Origin: Ceratobasidium sp. AG-K
Taxonomy: Eukaryota > Basidiomycota > Agaricomycetes > Cantharellales > Ceratobasidiaceae
Assembly (NCBI GenBank): GCA_037039685.1
Contig: JAWNGF010000009.1
Location: 434,001-498,000 of the forward strand
DNA length: 64,000 nt
Direction of reading: 5' to 3'
The notes under the pieces were generated by a model. The model saw nothing but the letters and a program-made list of their open reading frames with translations, had not been told where the DNA came from and searched no databases. The position numbers and the translations under genes were made by a program. This document shows positions 23,525 through 36,030 of the stretch, piece after piece (positions within the stretch are counted from its first letter, which is position 1; each line of letters starts with the position of its first letter).

Positions 23525-26500
23525 CTACCAAGAAAGATAACACTTGCGCCAGCTCTCGCCTAGCGAAATCGACTGGTCCGTAAAGTACATTGACCCTTGA
23601 GGTCCAATTGTGAGCGCGCTATGGAGGTATGGAAGGTAGGTGTGCAGCTCAAGAGGCACCCACATCACAGGTGCGCCATCGAGCATAAGCCACCCGTCGT
23701 CGCTCAGTGTGGAGCGCATGACTGCTTGAGCGATGGTGCATATATCCTCTTTCCGTGGTGGTTCTAATCCGACAATAGTGGGCGTACCGTAAGTGGGGTG
23801 GGAGGCCTGGGTGTTAGTGACGGCAGATGCAGTGCTAGCAGTATCTGAATGAGGAGCTGTATAGTTATCCCACATCGTGGCATTTGGGAAATGGTCTGGA
23901 GTAGCTGACTTGGGGTGTGCACTCCAAACTCGGATTCTCCCTTCCCTACTATCCCTGGACGCGATACAGCTCCCATCAGGGGAGAAGGCAGGCGAGGCGT
24001 ACGTTTGGTCAAGTGCTATCCGTGTACTAACAGCTGTGTCGCCGCTGTATGTATCCCATAGAAGGACAACCCCGTCCCCGGAGGCAGAGGCAATTCGCTG
24101 GCCGCTGGAAGAGAACACGACCGAGAAGACTGGGCTTGCGTGGCCTTTGAAGACGTTGATTGTGGTACTGTCAGAGCGTATGTCCCATACATGTACGTTA
24201 CTGTCCGAAGATCCAGAGGCCATATGAAGGCCATCGGGAGAGAAAGCAACTGAGTTAACCTGTTTAGTATGTCCGGTAAACCGCTTGGGAGCATCATTGC
24301 CAGCTTGTGCGTTCCATAACATAACAACAGGTTCCAGAGAACCCGAAGCAACGTGTGTGCCATCGGGAGAAAACGCGACAGAGTAGATATCTCGCGTATG
24401 TGCTTGAAGTGGACCGACAATGATATCACCAGTATATGCGTCCCATACTCGGAGAGTGCCATCGTTAGAGCCAGAGACGATTCTCGCGCCGTCAGGAGAG
24501 AAAGCAACCGACAGGACATCGTCTGTATGTGTAAATGGCCCAGCGACAATGTCACCAGTGTGTGCATCCCATACCAAGACAGTCTGATCTCGAGAACCAG
24601 AGGCAATACGTGCACCGTCGGGAGAGAATTCAAGTGAGCAGACTGGCATGGTGTGGTGCTTGAAGGGACCTGCAACAGCATCACCTGTGCGTGCGTCCCA
24701 CACAATGATGGTGCAGTCTGAAGAACCGGAAGCGATGTATGTACTATTGGGAGAGAATGCAATGAAGGTTATTGCGTATGGCAGTCGGTGACTTTTGAGA
24801 CGAGAGGGATTGTCATTCTTTCCTACAGCCCATAGACGAATAGTTCTGTCCCAGGAGCCAGAAACAATGCGCGTACCATCAGGAGAGAACATCAGGGAGG
24901 TGATCGCCCAATCATGGCTTGTAAAAGGTCCAGCAACGATCTCACCGCTGTCCACCGCCCATACGATGATGGTCGTATCGCTGGACCCGGATGCAATGCG
25001 TGTACCGTCAGGGGAGAACGCGACTGAGAAGACCTGGTCCGTATGCCCTGTAAGTGGCCCAGTAACTATGTCGCCGGTCCGTACATCCCAGAGCAAGATG
25101 GTATGGTCGTTGCTTCCAGATACTACCGTCGTGCCGTCCGGAGAAAACGCCACAGACTTGATGGAGCGTGTATGCCCTTGAAATGGCCCAGCAACCGTGT
25201 CTCCGGTGCTTGCATCCCAGATCCGGATGGTTTTATCACCGGAGCCGGAGACTACGCGCTTACTGTCCGGGGAGAACGCAACCGCCCAAACCTCGCGCGT
25301 ATGTCCTCGGAATGGTCCATAAGCCACAATACAGGTACGCGCATCCCAGATCAGGAGAGTCCGGTCAGCACTGCCAGATACAATGCTCATACCGTCTGGA
25401 GAGAACGCAATCGATTCAATGGGTTCTGTATGGCTGGTATACGGGCCTCGGATCACGTCGCCCGTATGGGTATCCCATAGTAGCATGGTGTGATCCCAGG
25501 AGCCAGAAGCAACACACCTGCCCTCAGGGCAGAATGCGACGGAGGGCACGCCATCAGTATGCTTTTTCAGCGGCCCGACAACTGTACCGCCGGAGTAGGC
25601 GTCCCACACTTGCACAGCTCCACTGGCAGACCCAGAAACGATGCATGCACCGTCGGGAGAGAAGGCGACAGATGTGACGTAAGAGTCGTCAATCGTCCAA
25701 GTTGCTTGCGCAGACATGTTCCTGTGACTCATGGTTGTTCCGTGCACATCGAGTAGGCCATTGGTACGACCCCAGTAGTTCACATAAACGAAGCTAGTCT
25801 TTGCGCAGAACGGCAGTGCAGAGATATAGAGGTGGGGTGTACTGCGATTGCACGCATTCGCTGCAAACCGAAATACGAAGTCGCGCGCGTCAACGGTATG
25901 TTCGTGGGTGCTGGCTGGGGCTTGGGTTTCCTGTAAAGTAGTAAGTATCAACGAGTGGAGCATAAGCGTTTGACCTACGTGCAACCACTTCTCCGCTTGA
26001 GCGAGCAGGAAAACGCCTGCTGCGATGCTTCGCTCCAGATTCAGGACTTCCATCCAGAACAGCAGTCGATGATCTAGGAAGTCGCTTAGCTTATTACATA
26101 GCATGTCAGAGGCACCTGTTAGCCTGAGATGATCACCCCAGTACAAGCATGCGTAGAAGAGAGGGGATGAGATGTGTGTCTTGATATGTGCTTCCAGGTT
26201 AGGCACGTCCCTGTCGAATACAAACGACGACTCGAGATCGCATATGTTGAACCGCAGCTGAATCTTCATTATGTCAAAGCATCGGTGCGCCAGCTGTCCA
26301 TTCTGATCTCTGGGGTCGCAGTAGAAAGACCCGGAGCGCGAAAGGTCGTAAAGATAGTCGGGAAACGACGCATGCAGTGCGGACACAAGCCTGCCCGACT
26401 CCGATACATGAAGCACGGATCGCAGCGACTCCAGCGCGAACACCACCTGAGCTTCGGAGAGATCGAGGTATGTCGCGAGGGTCAGAATAGACATAGGCTC

Positions 26501-28527
26501 CCTCGCACACACGACCGTTCTCAGCACAAGTCGTATTGCGTTCCTTTCTTCTTCTTCCAGCACTTCATCCCCTTCATCTAGAGCTATGATCAGAATAGTC
26601 GTGTACAGCTCGTCCAGCTCCTTGTATCTCTTGCTCGACTGTCCTTGGCCAGCTTGCTGTGTGTTGGCCGTCAGAGTCCTATTCAATCGCTCGATCGGAT
26701 TCGTGGACGCCCTGCGAGGAAGGATGTATCGTACAGCAGTCGCCGCATATATGAACAGCTTGCCGGCCCGCTTTGTCAGCAGCTCGATCTGGTCGTCAGT
26801 CGGATGCGGGCTCATCGAACTCAGAGCCTCAGTGAGGTACTTCTTGATGTCTTCTTCAACGATCGACAGCTCGATGTCGTGCAGGTGCAGCACTGTCGGA
26901 GAGTAACCGCTTCCGGACGACATTGGGTCTCGGATCGCAGGCTCAGGTCGGCTGGTGACGAAGAACCGGATAGGCAGACTTCCCACATGCTGCAATAGCA
27001 CCCCGAGAATCAGTCGCACTCCATAATCTTCCTCGCACTCGTCCAGCGCGTCAATCACCACCACCACTCCGTCTGGCGTCGCAACGCCGTCCGCGCGCAT
27101 CGGAGCTTGCAGCAGTGTCTCGAACTGACCACGTGCATCCAGCTTGCTCGCATCGGCATCTTGCTCCAGAGCATTGCACAGCGCCTCTTGGAACCCCGGC
27201 GAGTACTTGGCAAGCTGGTATGCGATCGTCGGCATGATGCGTCTGAAGTCGCGGCACGAAGGCGATTCGCGAGAGCAGAAGAAGCTGGCGCCGAGGCACT
27301 GGTTTTGCCTGAGCCACTCACACAGACTGTATGCGATGGTTGTCTTTCCTGTTCCTGCCATGCCGTTCATCCAGTAGACCTTTGCTCCGTTCGGGTCATG
27401 TACCCAGTCTCTGAGGTCTTGTTGCAGCTTCTCTCGTGTTTGAGCAGTACACCCGTGGCGCTTTGACGCCGAGTCGCTTGAGTTGTAGGCGGCGTCGTCC
27501 GCTGGACACAAGCCTTTGAGCAGTGTCATCTATCATACAGGGGTAAGTGTAGGTACAGCTGATGGTGTTGTGTGCATACCGCATGCTGCTTGTTGGTCTT
27601 TCTCAGCGCCTGCAGGCTGATCTCACTCTGTTTGCCGCTCAGGACCAGGAGTCAATCCTTCAATGTAACCCACTTACTTGTAGCTGTCGAAACAGTCCCT
27701 TGATCCGACGATACCGCTTGACCACGTCCTCTTTGTCCTGAGTTGACTCGAGCAGTCGCCTTCCTTTACCGCGGTCCTGTTTTTTGTGGACCTCGTCTGC
27801 TTCAGCCTTGATCGATCTACATACCTAGCTTTAGACTGGTGTGCATACATAGACATATGTCGCTTACAGTGCGATGCGTTCGGCATTTCCGCTAGGGTCC
27901 TCTGAGCCGAGCTCGGACACATACTGATCTAGGGTGCGTAGCATGGCTGCAAGCTCGATAGCAAGCCCTTCATAGTCCTCTGTGTTCGTCGCAGCTGCCT
28001 TTGCACGCTCTGGTCAGGACTTGTCACTTCCTGATATCATCAACTCGATGTACCTGCACGACGTCTGTCCAGCCGATGAGCTGGTTGACTGCCAACCCGA
28101 GGGGAGGGAACACCTCTGTGGTCTTGCCCAGACCTCTCAGTGCCGTGTCCAGACCCAGCCATGCTGCATCTTTACGACTGTCTTCTCTTCCGGTATGAGA
28201 TATTCCAGAGGTGACCGCTGATGGACCTTTTGCTGCCTCGGACGTCGAGCCTGTAACAGTCGTCGATGGTCCAGTCGACTGATCGCCGCTGTTTGCGCCA
28301 GACTCTTCAGCACCGACAGGTCGAACACCCGGAGATACGCTGGGTGTAACGGAGGGGGCAGGAGAGACAGATTCACTACCACCAGATAGGGTGGATGTAC
28401 CTCCGGCACCTGGGGCAGCCAGCAACGACGAGGGCTGTATGGCGCTTTTCACTCGGTCGACACCGCGGCGAATTGCCTTGCTCAAATGCCTTCGGCTTGA
28501 CTGTTTTGCAGGCGGAGTGGACGACAT
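23525..28527 (-). CDS. NACHT-WD40 STAND (NLR-like) protein
   Basis: A fungal NLR-like signal-transduction NTPase, a class linked to non-self recognition and regulated cell death. Start ATG 28527 (MSSTPPAKQSSRRHLSKAIR). A Ser/Thr/Gly/Pro-rich stretch comes first, then a helical region over three small exons (AAATNTEDYEGLAIEL; DVVKRYRRIKGLFRQLQ; SEISLQALRKTNKQHA). Introns with GT-AG ends keep one frame; the first runs GTACATCG to GTGCAAAG. The last exon (about 1334 codons) holds Walker A GMAGTGKTT, Walker B VVVIDALDECEED and linker helices. After these come 14 WD40 repeats (about 24.0-25.7 kb), consistent with two seven-blade propellers. Total about 1600 residues. The N-terminal effector domain is not one I recognise. 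ORFs on either strand inside the repeats are shadows. Confidence 0.9.
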
Positions 28528-29098
28528 GGTGGTCAATCACTATGTCGTAAGCGTTACAATTGTATTGGACACCCGAAATGAGTGGGTACATCCGTACGAT
28601 CATGATACACGAGGTTAGGTCGGGATAAGATCAATTCTCCACGTGACCGCTACTCCTCAGCTCGCATACACCGCGCCGAACCCAAGGATACGGCGAAGGT
28701 TTTTGCCACCCCGAGAGGTACACAGTTATCAAGGGATAAGGCTGGCTGGGTATGTGAGCGTGGTCCCTCCGCGTCAGCTTTATGGACGTCCGGCGCCATA
28801 TGTCGTAGCACGGTGACAGTGGCAGCGGGGTTGCAGTAAAATTCCTACGTTGGTGGTATCAGCTCAAGTTTGCGGATTTATGCATTCCTGATTTTATAAC
28901 ACAGCAAGTTTTGCTATAGAGTACAAGTTCCTGCATACGATTGTTTATCAAATGACAGTGTGAATCAAGAGTCATTGCCTCGACGACGGTCGAACGGCGA
29001 TCACCGCCATAGCGCCCGGAGAGAATGAACAGCACAGAATGGAAAGAGTTGAGCGCTGCTTCAAATCGTAGTAACTTTCGAGCAATCTCTCCCCACTC
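28528..29098. other. Intergenic, promoter side of the NACHT-WD40 gene
   Basis: No gene seen. It lies upstream of the STAND gene and downstream of the DUF6534 pseudogene. Confidence 0.4.
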
Positions 29099-30442
29099 CT
29101 AACAATTGTTCATTGGACAATATACTGTGCGAACTAACCATGCACTTATCATTGCTCTCCTTTCTGGCGTCGAAATTGTGCTGATCGAGAACATTGAGGT
29201 TGGCACATGCCACGACGAGGGGTTGACGACATCTTTCAATTCTATGCTCTCCCAACTGGAAAATTGGTGAACGGCACTTGAGGTAATCCCCCACCCCCCT
29301 TCGGGAATGATATCTATCCCATCTTCCAGTGAATTTAGGGACTCTCGACTGCTCATGATCTCAGTTCGAGTAAAGATGTTTTGGAAGTGGATGTGTATAA
29401 GAGAGAACTTGTAGCCTAGACGTTTAAGGTATGAAATAGACTAATTCATACAGCATAGACTGCACCCATATAAACGGGATACTAATGAAGCTGCCATTCT
29501 GTACGTGTTGAAAAATTGCGGGCTGATGAAAATGGTGGAGTGCTGTGCCTTGATAGTATAGACGGTAAAAAGTTCTATGGCGACTAGAGTTGGCGGCAGC
29601 TGAAACTCTAACGTGATACGGGTAAGCCGGCTCAACATATGGTTGATACGTTCACGGATGCTGCGCTGGCGTACGAGGTAGGTAAGAATAAATTGTACCA
29701 ATCAGCACATATAGTTCCCATAAGATCTGTGCATGTGGGTAATTACTGATACCACTTATCATAATATCCACGGCAACAGTTCCTGAGAGACATATATACC
29801 TATCCTCAAGTAAGCTTACTGTAGCACTAACAAAGGCAAACGGTCGTGGACTTAGGAACGTAGGTCCTTTCAGTTTATATGCATAAGTTATGCTATCGTA
29901 CTACTGATCAAACACTACCTTGGCGCCGACCCCTCCGCCAAACACGGATAGTGCCTGGAGTGTGATTGCTACTCCAAGGAGTCGGTTACAGTCCACCAAC
30001 TGAAATATCGTCGCTCGTATGAACACTTCAGTGATGCTGGACTGGACTGAGGCTTACTCTCCATGCCCGTCACCGTGCCAGAATTTATCAAAAAGAACCA
30101 AGAAATCTACCACACTAATCAAATGTAGGTAGGCATTTGAGATAGCACTTACAAACTTGGTCGAAAGTAATGTAAGCTGATTGGACTGGGTTATACGTGC
30201 TAATTAACGTTTTGATCCTACTCTTGAAGCCCGACATACATAAGTTCCAAAATTTATTACAAAAAGATCCCATGTCGAAGCCCACATAGCTGTAGAGTAC
30301 GCCGAAAAGCATTGAATCAATAAGTGCCCAAAAATAAACGGCTAGCACACGTACATGCATCAGCCTATTATTGTTGAAATTAGGAAGGTGTCCATACCCC
30401 AACATTCAGCAGTTTGTTCAAGCCGAGCGCGTGGGCAGCCAT
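29099..30442 (-). pseudogene. DUF6534 copy C, decayed
   Basis: Recognisable by the N-terminal match to copy B (LEQLESMAAHALGLNKLLN), PFIFGHLLIQCF, a TWDLFVINFGTY block and ISLFHTLN. It carries several lesions. (1) Codons for some 40-50 residues between the PFI segment and TWDLF, present in copies A, B and D, are missing. (2) At about 29446 the LYG-ISLFHTLN motif needs one extra base. (3) Near 29205 the tail shifts frame by a 16-base loss relative to copy B, so NLNVLDQHNFDARK is out of frame. (4) No ATG aligns with the start of copy B; the first in-frame ATG is at 30442. A membrane protein made from it would lack helices. Confidence 0.75.
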
Positions 30443-31149
30443 TGATTCCAACTGCTCCAAGCCGGCGTTGCCCGTGATGATTTCGGGCCGAGCAGAGCAA
30501 AGCAAACCGACAGGAGGGCGGGGGGCGATAGATGCAGTGTTTTATAATAAGTTACCAGATAGGACTTCATACTGGTACAAACTAATTGAATGATTATTCG
30601 CTAGTCAGCTGCAAAATTTGGCCGCACAGTTTGACATTCGGTGTCTTGCTGTACAATCTTTGGATCTGGACCTACTACAGATATTTATGGAGATCTATGG
30701 TTTATTCTTGGCATTGATATCTTCGCATACATAGGCAATACAATCCAATGTCAACTAGGGACAACCTTGGACGAGGGGTAGTTGCCTTGGTCACAGGTAA
30801 CCAAGTAGAGCAAAGATGATGGCAGTTTGATGGCTCACTAATATACAAATACATGCAGGAACAGATGATCGGAACAGATGGGTGCTGTCAAATGCTAGCC
30901 GTTGCCACCCGATGATCAACCCACAGAATTGCGGCATTCATCGGGCTTAATAGTGACCTGCACGGCAAACCTTGAAACCGCCGAGCGACTACAACAATCT
31001 TAATGAGAGGTGGTGTAAACTGAATCAATGTCTTGCATCGCAACTCCAAGAGAACATATTTTCCCAAAGCGTAAAAACTAGGCAGAACCGATTCAGCATT
31101 TAGGTCGTGATATGTCTGCAGAAATGCCACTTACAAGAGCGATATTCAA
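30443..31149. other. Intergenic, no gene seen
   Basis: Between two DUF6534 copies. It contains short ORFs only, and the codons matching copy B's N-terminus continue to about 30475 without a start. Confidence 0.4.
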
Positions 31150-32848
31150 TCACACTCCCACTGCACCCTTCTCACGAGCCGACCGCGTTTGACTGGACAG
31201 TCCAGAACCTATCTGCTCCAACTGGAACGTCGTGACATGTACGTTAATTGAATCTGTCTCTGCGCTCAGCGTATCGTCCACGTCTCTCTTTTTGGACTGA
31301 TATGGCAGTTTTTTTGTCGCATCGGGGTGTCTAGTGTATGTATGCACCTCGGTCACACCACTTTGGGAGGGATCAATTCTCCATACAGTGGGCTGTGAAG
31401 GCTTCGTGAAGTGTGATTAGTATCGGTGTTTGAAGTGGAGCGGAGCGGCGACCGTACCTGTTGAAATTCAATGTCAGTAGTGTCCAAATTCGTCGGATTT
31501 GGTCGGCGCCACGTTTCTCGACTTCGGAACCGGAGACCGATTAGCATGAAGTCAAAGTAGTGAGAGGGCAAATGATGCTTACACATTGAGCGTGTGCAAC
31601 AAGCTAATCCCGTATACCTTGCCTTGTACGCATATGAAGGGGATTGCGATGAAGCTGTCGTACTATAGTTCAAACAGCATGAGCAATATGTGTCGGCATG
31701 GCGGGTACGTGTTACGAACCTTGATACTATATTCAATAGCAAGCGCAATGGCGATCAAAGTCGGAGGGAGTTGTGAGGAAAACGTCACAGTGGCCAGACG
31801 TGACAGCATGCTATCAGTAGCTTGGTTGCCCGTGCGATTGCGATTGTTGGTCAAATAGGTGAGGACTTGTTGGTACGATCAGAACGTTTCGGGGGATTGA
31901 GGAACAACCGGTCTTACTGATAGCAGTGATAGTTATGTCTGCAGCAACCGTGCAGAATAAACATATGTACCTGTTTGAGCGACGAATGCGGTCAGCTCAC
32001 AAATCACGTGCCGGGATTGCACAATGTAAGACTTACGCTGGAACTCGTACGTCCTTCGCATACAGTGTCGAACCAAGTTGTGTAAAGAGAACTTTAATAC
32101 CGACTCCGCCTGCAACGCCCCCAAGCATAAGGATAACGAGAACAAAGCCGACAAGCCAGCTCTTGCCCGTTAGCTGCAGCGTTCGAGCGAAATGTCAAAC
32201 CCTATCACCCTTTCGCATGGATTACTCACCTTCCAAGCTCGCAGTCCAAAAAAGGCTTGAACAACGACAACCATCATGGAATCCAGAACGTAAAACCAAG
32301 AAAGCTACATCAATGGAGTCAGCACCATCCTCATGCGGCCCTGTCTAAACGAACGCATCATACTCACATATTTGATCGATAGGAACAAGCCCTAGGTGGA
32401 ATTTTACGTTCAGTAAGATTCCTAGGGTCAGTAGATTTCCAGAATTGCACGTACGTATGAGCCAAAGTTGTAAACAAAGAGATCATATATCCATGCCCAT
32501 GTAAACATGGTGGCTGCTCTATGTTACGATCAGGGTCAGTATATTGCGTAGGTTGTTGCGAGACGAACATACACATTGAGGGTGAGGACATAGGCGACCA
32601 TTGTCTTGAACAGATTGCGGTCGCTCCTGCCTAGCGTCACATAGGCCCCGCATTGCATTAATAGGATGCCGCAAAACAGTGTGTCCACGAACGTCGCTAC
32701 AAGGAACGGCTATATATGTTCACCAGGAATTGTTAGCGACTCTGAACGCAAATAATGGGCGACAACCTACACCGAGATTGAGCGACTTGGCGGCTGACAA
32801 CACCGGCTTCGCAATTGCGTCCAGTTCCGCGAGGGAGGGGGCTCCCAT
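31150..32848 (-). CDS. DUF6534-type seven-helix membrane protein, copy D
   Basis: Closest in the window to copy A: it starts MGAPSLAELDAIAKPVLSA (ATG 32848) and continues DTLFCGILLMQCGAYVTLG, WIYDLFVYNFGSY, WFYVLDSMMVVVVQAFFG, a glycine-rich helix, SSQLPPTLIAIALAIEYS and the DUF6534 signature VYGISLLHTLNV. The tail RETWRRPNPTNLDTTDIEF follows across an intron placed exactly where copy A has one. A charged tail (EVHTYTRHPDATKKLPY and beyond) ends at a TGA. Frame intact. Multi-pass membrane location is expected; ligand and role unknown. Confidence 0.75.
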
Positions 32849-33452
32849 GTTGGGGGCTAAGGTCTAGCTCGTTGGTCAACCCAGACCACAGCAATCGGTA
32901 CGCGCAACAAACGGTCGTGTTATATAGTGTTACGGCAATCGAAAGGAAGCTAAGGTGTTCGAGCTAGGGACGATAACAGTACAATCAAAGGGAACGTTTG
33001 AAGGGCCCTAGAGGACGGGTGGCCGTGTATAATATGGGGAGTCAATCACTTGTACAATTGGACCCGCGTTTGCTATATATGCATCCGTTCAAGTGTCATA
33101 GCTTGACAATTCGGCCCAGGTCGACGTGTGAAATCAGTGAAATGGTGGCACAGTGAAGCAGAGCATTAGTTAGAGGTCGTTCGAATCGGGCCATGTGGGT
33201 TAATTTTTCAAGCTGGCAGCTGACCTAGACCCGGCAAAAAGATGGAATGCCAGATAAAGGCCCTAACGTCGGCTCCGGGATCCCAAAATCTAAAAAGCCG
33301 CCGAGTAATCGGTCTCCCAGGTTGATAATTTTCCCGGCATCATCACCGGTAGCGTCCGGTACGACAGCTCTGCATTTTACCGGTATTACCAAACTGCTGG
33401 AATAAATAAACTTGTGGCTAAATAACAAAGACAGACACGTAGCCAGTTCCTC
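32849..33452. other. Intergenic, no gene seen
   Basis: Promoter of copy D and the 3' flank of the Pol alpha subunit gene. A 67-codon minus ORF (33225-33428) has no support. Confidence 0.4.
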
Positions 33453-35632
33453 CTATGTTCCCAGCTTGATCACTTTCATGCTGCACTGAGGACTTGTTCC
33501 TGGGCTCCGACTAATGTTCAGGCAAACTGCCGTTCCAGCGGAGTTGAATTTGGCTGCCAGCGCAGGGTTTACCACCACCGTCGAATCCACCATCTACAAT
33601 ATCCGTGTGTTAGTAAATGAACCAGTGCCTGAGTCGGTCTCACTTTTTGGAACTCCTTCAGCCTGCTGGGAAGTATTAATAAATCAGGGACCGAGTCGTC
33701 CATTCGCAGGAGGCTGGAATGGGTAATACTAAGGTTCAAGTCTTCTTGGACCTCTTTAGGAACTGGAAATACAGGATAAAAGCTAAAAGCGCGCCACATA
33801 AGTATTTCCACATTTCATTTCACGTGCGAGCTCACCTCTGTTGCTCCACGATTTGTCGGCATAGCATCGTCATCGCATCGACAGACTGCGCACCGGGTAC
33901 ATCCGATATTTCAGACGCTTGCTTAAAAAACTCGTCTTTACGGATGTGAAACAAGACATCCACCGAGGTTACCCCAATGCTGAGCCCGTTGACCGAAAAT
34001 GTACTAGGATTCGGAACAAGATGACAGCGCTAGTGCCACCAACTGTCAATTCTTGCACACAGAGAAGCTGATCAAACGTGCTCACTCTGGGCAAACCGAG
34101 ATCGGGGCTGCGTTCGAGTGGTGCTTGGGGAAATATGACATGGTTGCTGACAATGTCGCGAAGACTGGGAACAATAATTATTGAAAGTTCAGGAACGTCA
34201 TTTTCGAGTTTCGTAAGAGGCGCTGAGATTTTATTTCGAAATATCGAGGCTGGGGTGTCATCGATCTGTCCTGTCTTGACAAGGGTATGGTTTGAATCGA
34301 CAAATGGACCTATCTAGATGCTATGTTCAGCCGAGTGCGCGTGGAGAGAGGTTCACGGTACGTACCAACAGCAGTACTTGTGGTCGTTCGTTTCGCACGG
34401 TGTCAACAATCGCACCAAATGGCCGATACTCCAGATCCGAGTCGAATGTGTATGGTCCGCATGAAACCAGTAACTTGAGCGAGGATTCTGTATCCGTTTT
34501 GATATTGGGCAGAGTGGGAGGTAGCTAAACTCCAAGTAATGTAAGCTCCTGCTTCGCAGAATGTACAAGTGGTGCAGCATACATACCCTTAGGATCTCGG
34601 AAACGACAAAACTCTCCCCGGATCCATTTCGACCTTTCAACGCTACAATCATCCCAGGGAATAGCCCGATCCCAGTTGAGCCAGTACCAGTCTTCGATGC
34701 GCAGCGAATTTTGAGGTTCGCATCGAATTCGAGCGGGACTCGGACCCCCATCCCCATCATTCGAGAAGACTCGAGAAGGGTAGAGGTTTCGCCCAACTTG
34801 GTGTCACCGTCGTTGACTATCCTCCCTACAACTATTACTTCGTCCTAAAACGATGTTCAACCAGGGTGTACAGGTGGTTGGGCGGAGGGACTCACTTGAG
34901 TGACTGCGCTTGGATCACCCAGCTCCTCCAGCTTGTAGTGTCGCTTTACTGATTCGGATATATCGTCTATCTGGTCGTCCAAGGCTGTTGATCATGAACG
35001 TCGCGCTTAATTGAGGTGAAGGTTATGTAATGCACACCTGCAGCCCTGTCGTGGACCTTTTCATGCATATATCGGTCTTCAGAATGTGAGTATCCTCGCG
35101 CCAAGTGCCACAAGTGCGACTCACATGTATAAGCCTCAATATTCCTTGGTGGTATGAAACTCGCTGCTGGGCCGGCGAGCACCTGGTTTTGAAGCAAGGG
35201 CGCAGACGGTTCGACCTTGATCCCACCTTGTCTTCTCGAACTCGAAATAGCAGGAGAAGCACCAACAGCGCCGCCAGCTTGGGGAGCCTGCCTAACCTTT
35301 TTGATTACCCTCGGCTTCGCCACCGAAGCGTGGTCTGAGCGTTTACTCGCGACTTCGCGCTGGAGGTGTTGCTCCAAGACTTTGGCCGAGCTAGCGTCGA
35401 AAAACGAAATAGGGGTCTCCTTTATCGAGGAGTTGAAAGTTATGGCTTCCCATTTGTATCGTAGATCTTCAGGCGTTTTATTAAACATTCGACAGAGTGA
35501 GAGACCTGAGAGGAGTATGTCATGAACGGGCAGCCAGGCCACTGGTGCTTGGCGCTCACACTGTATTATCATATCTTCTTCGATTCCTGGGAATGAGTGC
35601 TTTAGTTGATCTCTTGTTGTTTCTTCATCCAT
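33453..35632 (-). CDS. POL12: DNA polymerase alpha subunit B (Pol12/POLA2)
   Basis: Non-catalytic subunit that links Pol alpha-primase to the replisome. It starts MDEETTRDQLKHSFPG (ATG 35632); the frame is open further upstream but M-D-E-E is the usual start. An intron joins MIIQ to CLSLCRMFNKTPEDLRYKW, the conserved N-terminal motif. Then come RYMHEKVHDRAA joined to ALDDQIDDISESV, the OB-fold part DEVIVVGRIVNDGD, LFPGMIVALKGRNGSG, and the phosphoesterase-like domain with VSCGPYTFDSDLEYRPF and IGPFVDSNH. It closes with FYPVFPVPKEVQ, PDLLILPSRLKEF and VVVNPALAA. Ten or so short introns all fit. The inactive calcineurin-like fold is family knowledge. Confidence 0.92.
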
Positions 35633-36030
35633 ATTGCCTTCAAAAGTGGTTTGGGTCGGACTGGTTGTTGACGCGACTCCCGATTGTAAGTCACATGATC
35701 CGCTCTTTGGCGTGGGACAGGGTCCCGTCTGCCCTTGTTGCTGTAACGCCGTGCTGAAGATCGTCGCACACAGCGAGCCCTTCAATAGTGTATTCCCATC
35801 CGTGTCTAGCAGATACCTGTTGCCCTGTGCGCTGTATTATTCGTTGATCACGTGAAGGTTCGACGGGCTGAAACATTCACCTTGAACCCGACCCAATTAT
35901 ATTGGGAAACTGGACCCTCCAACTTAACCTCCGAAGGTTGGAACTTGCCGCCTGAGGCTTGGGCGCAATGCAGGATGGTTACAAACTGCTTTGAATCCAC
36001 CACCCACTACGGCTACCAAACCGTTGTGTT
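35633..36030. promoter_or_regulatory. Divergent intergenic region, POL12 and F-box gene
   Basis: The two start codons are about 400 bp apart and point away from each other. An open minus frame continues upstream of the POL12 start to about 35785 without family similarity. Confidence 0.45.

Noticed and set aside
24016..25677. Long ORFs in other frames and on the plus strand inside the NACHT-WD40 gene (up to 248 codons)
   Set aside because: They are shadows of the periodic WD40 repeats, which leave other frames open; no start context or family motif.
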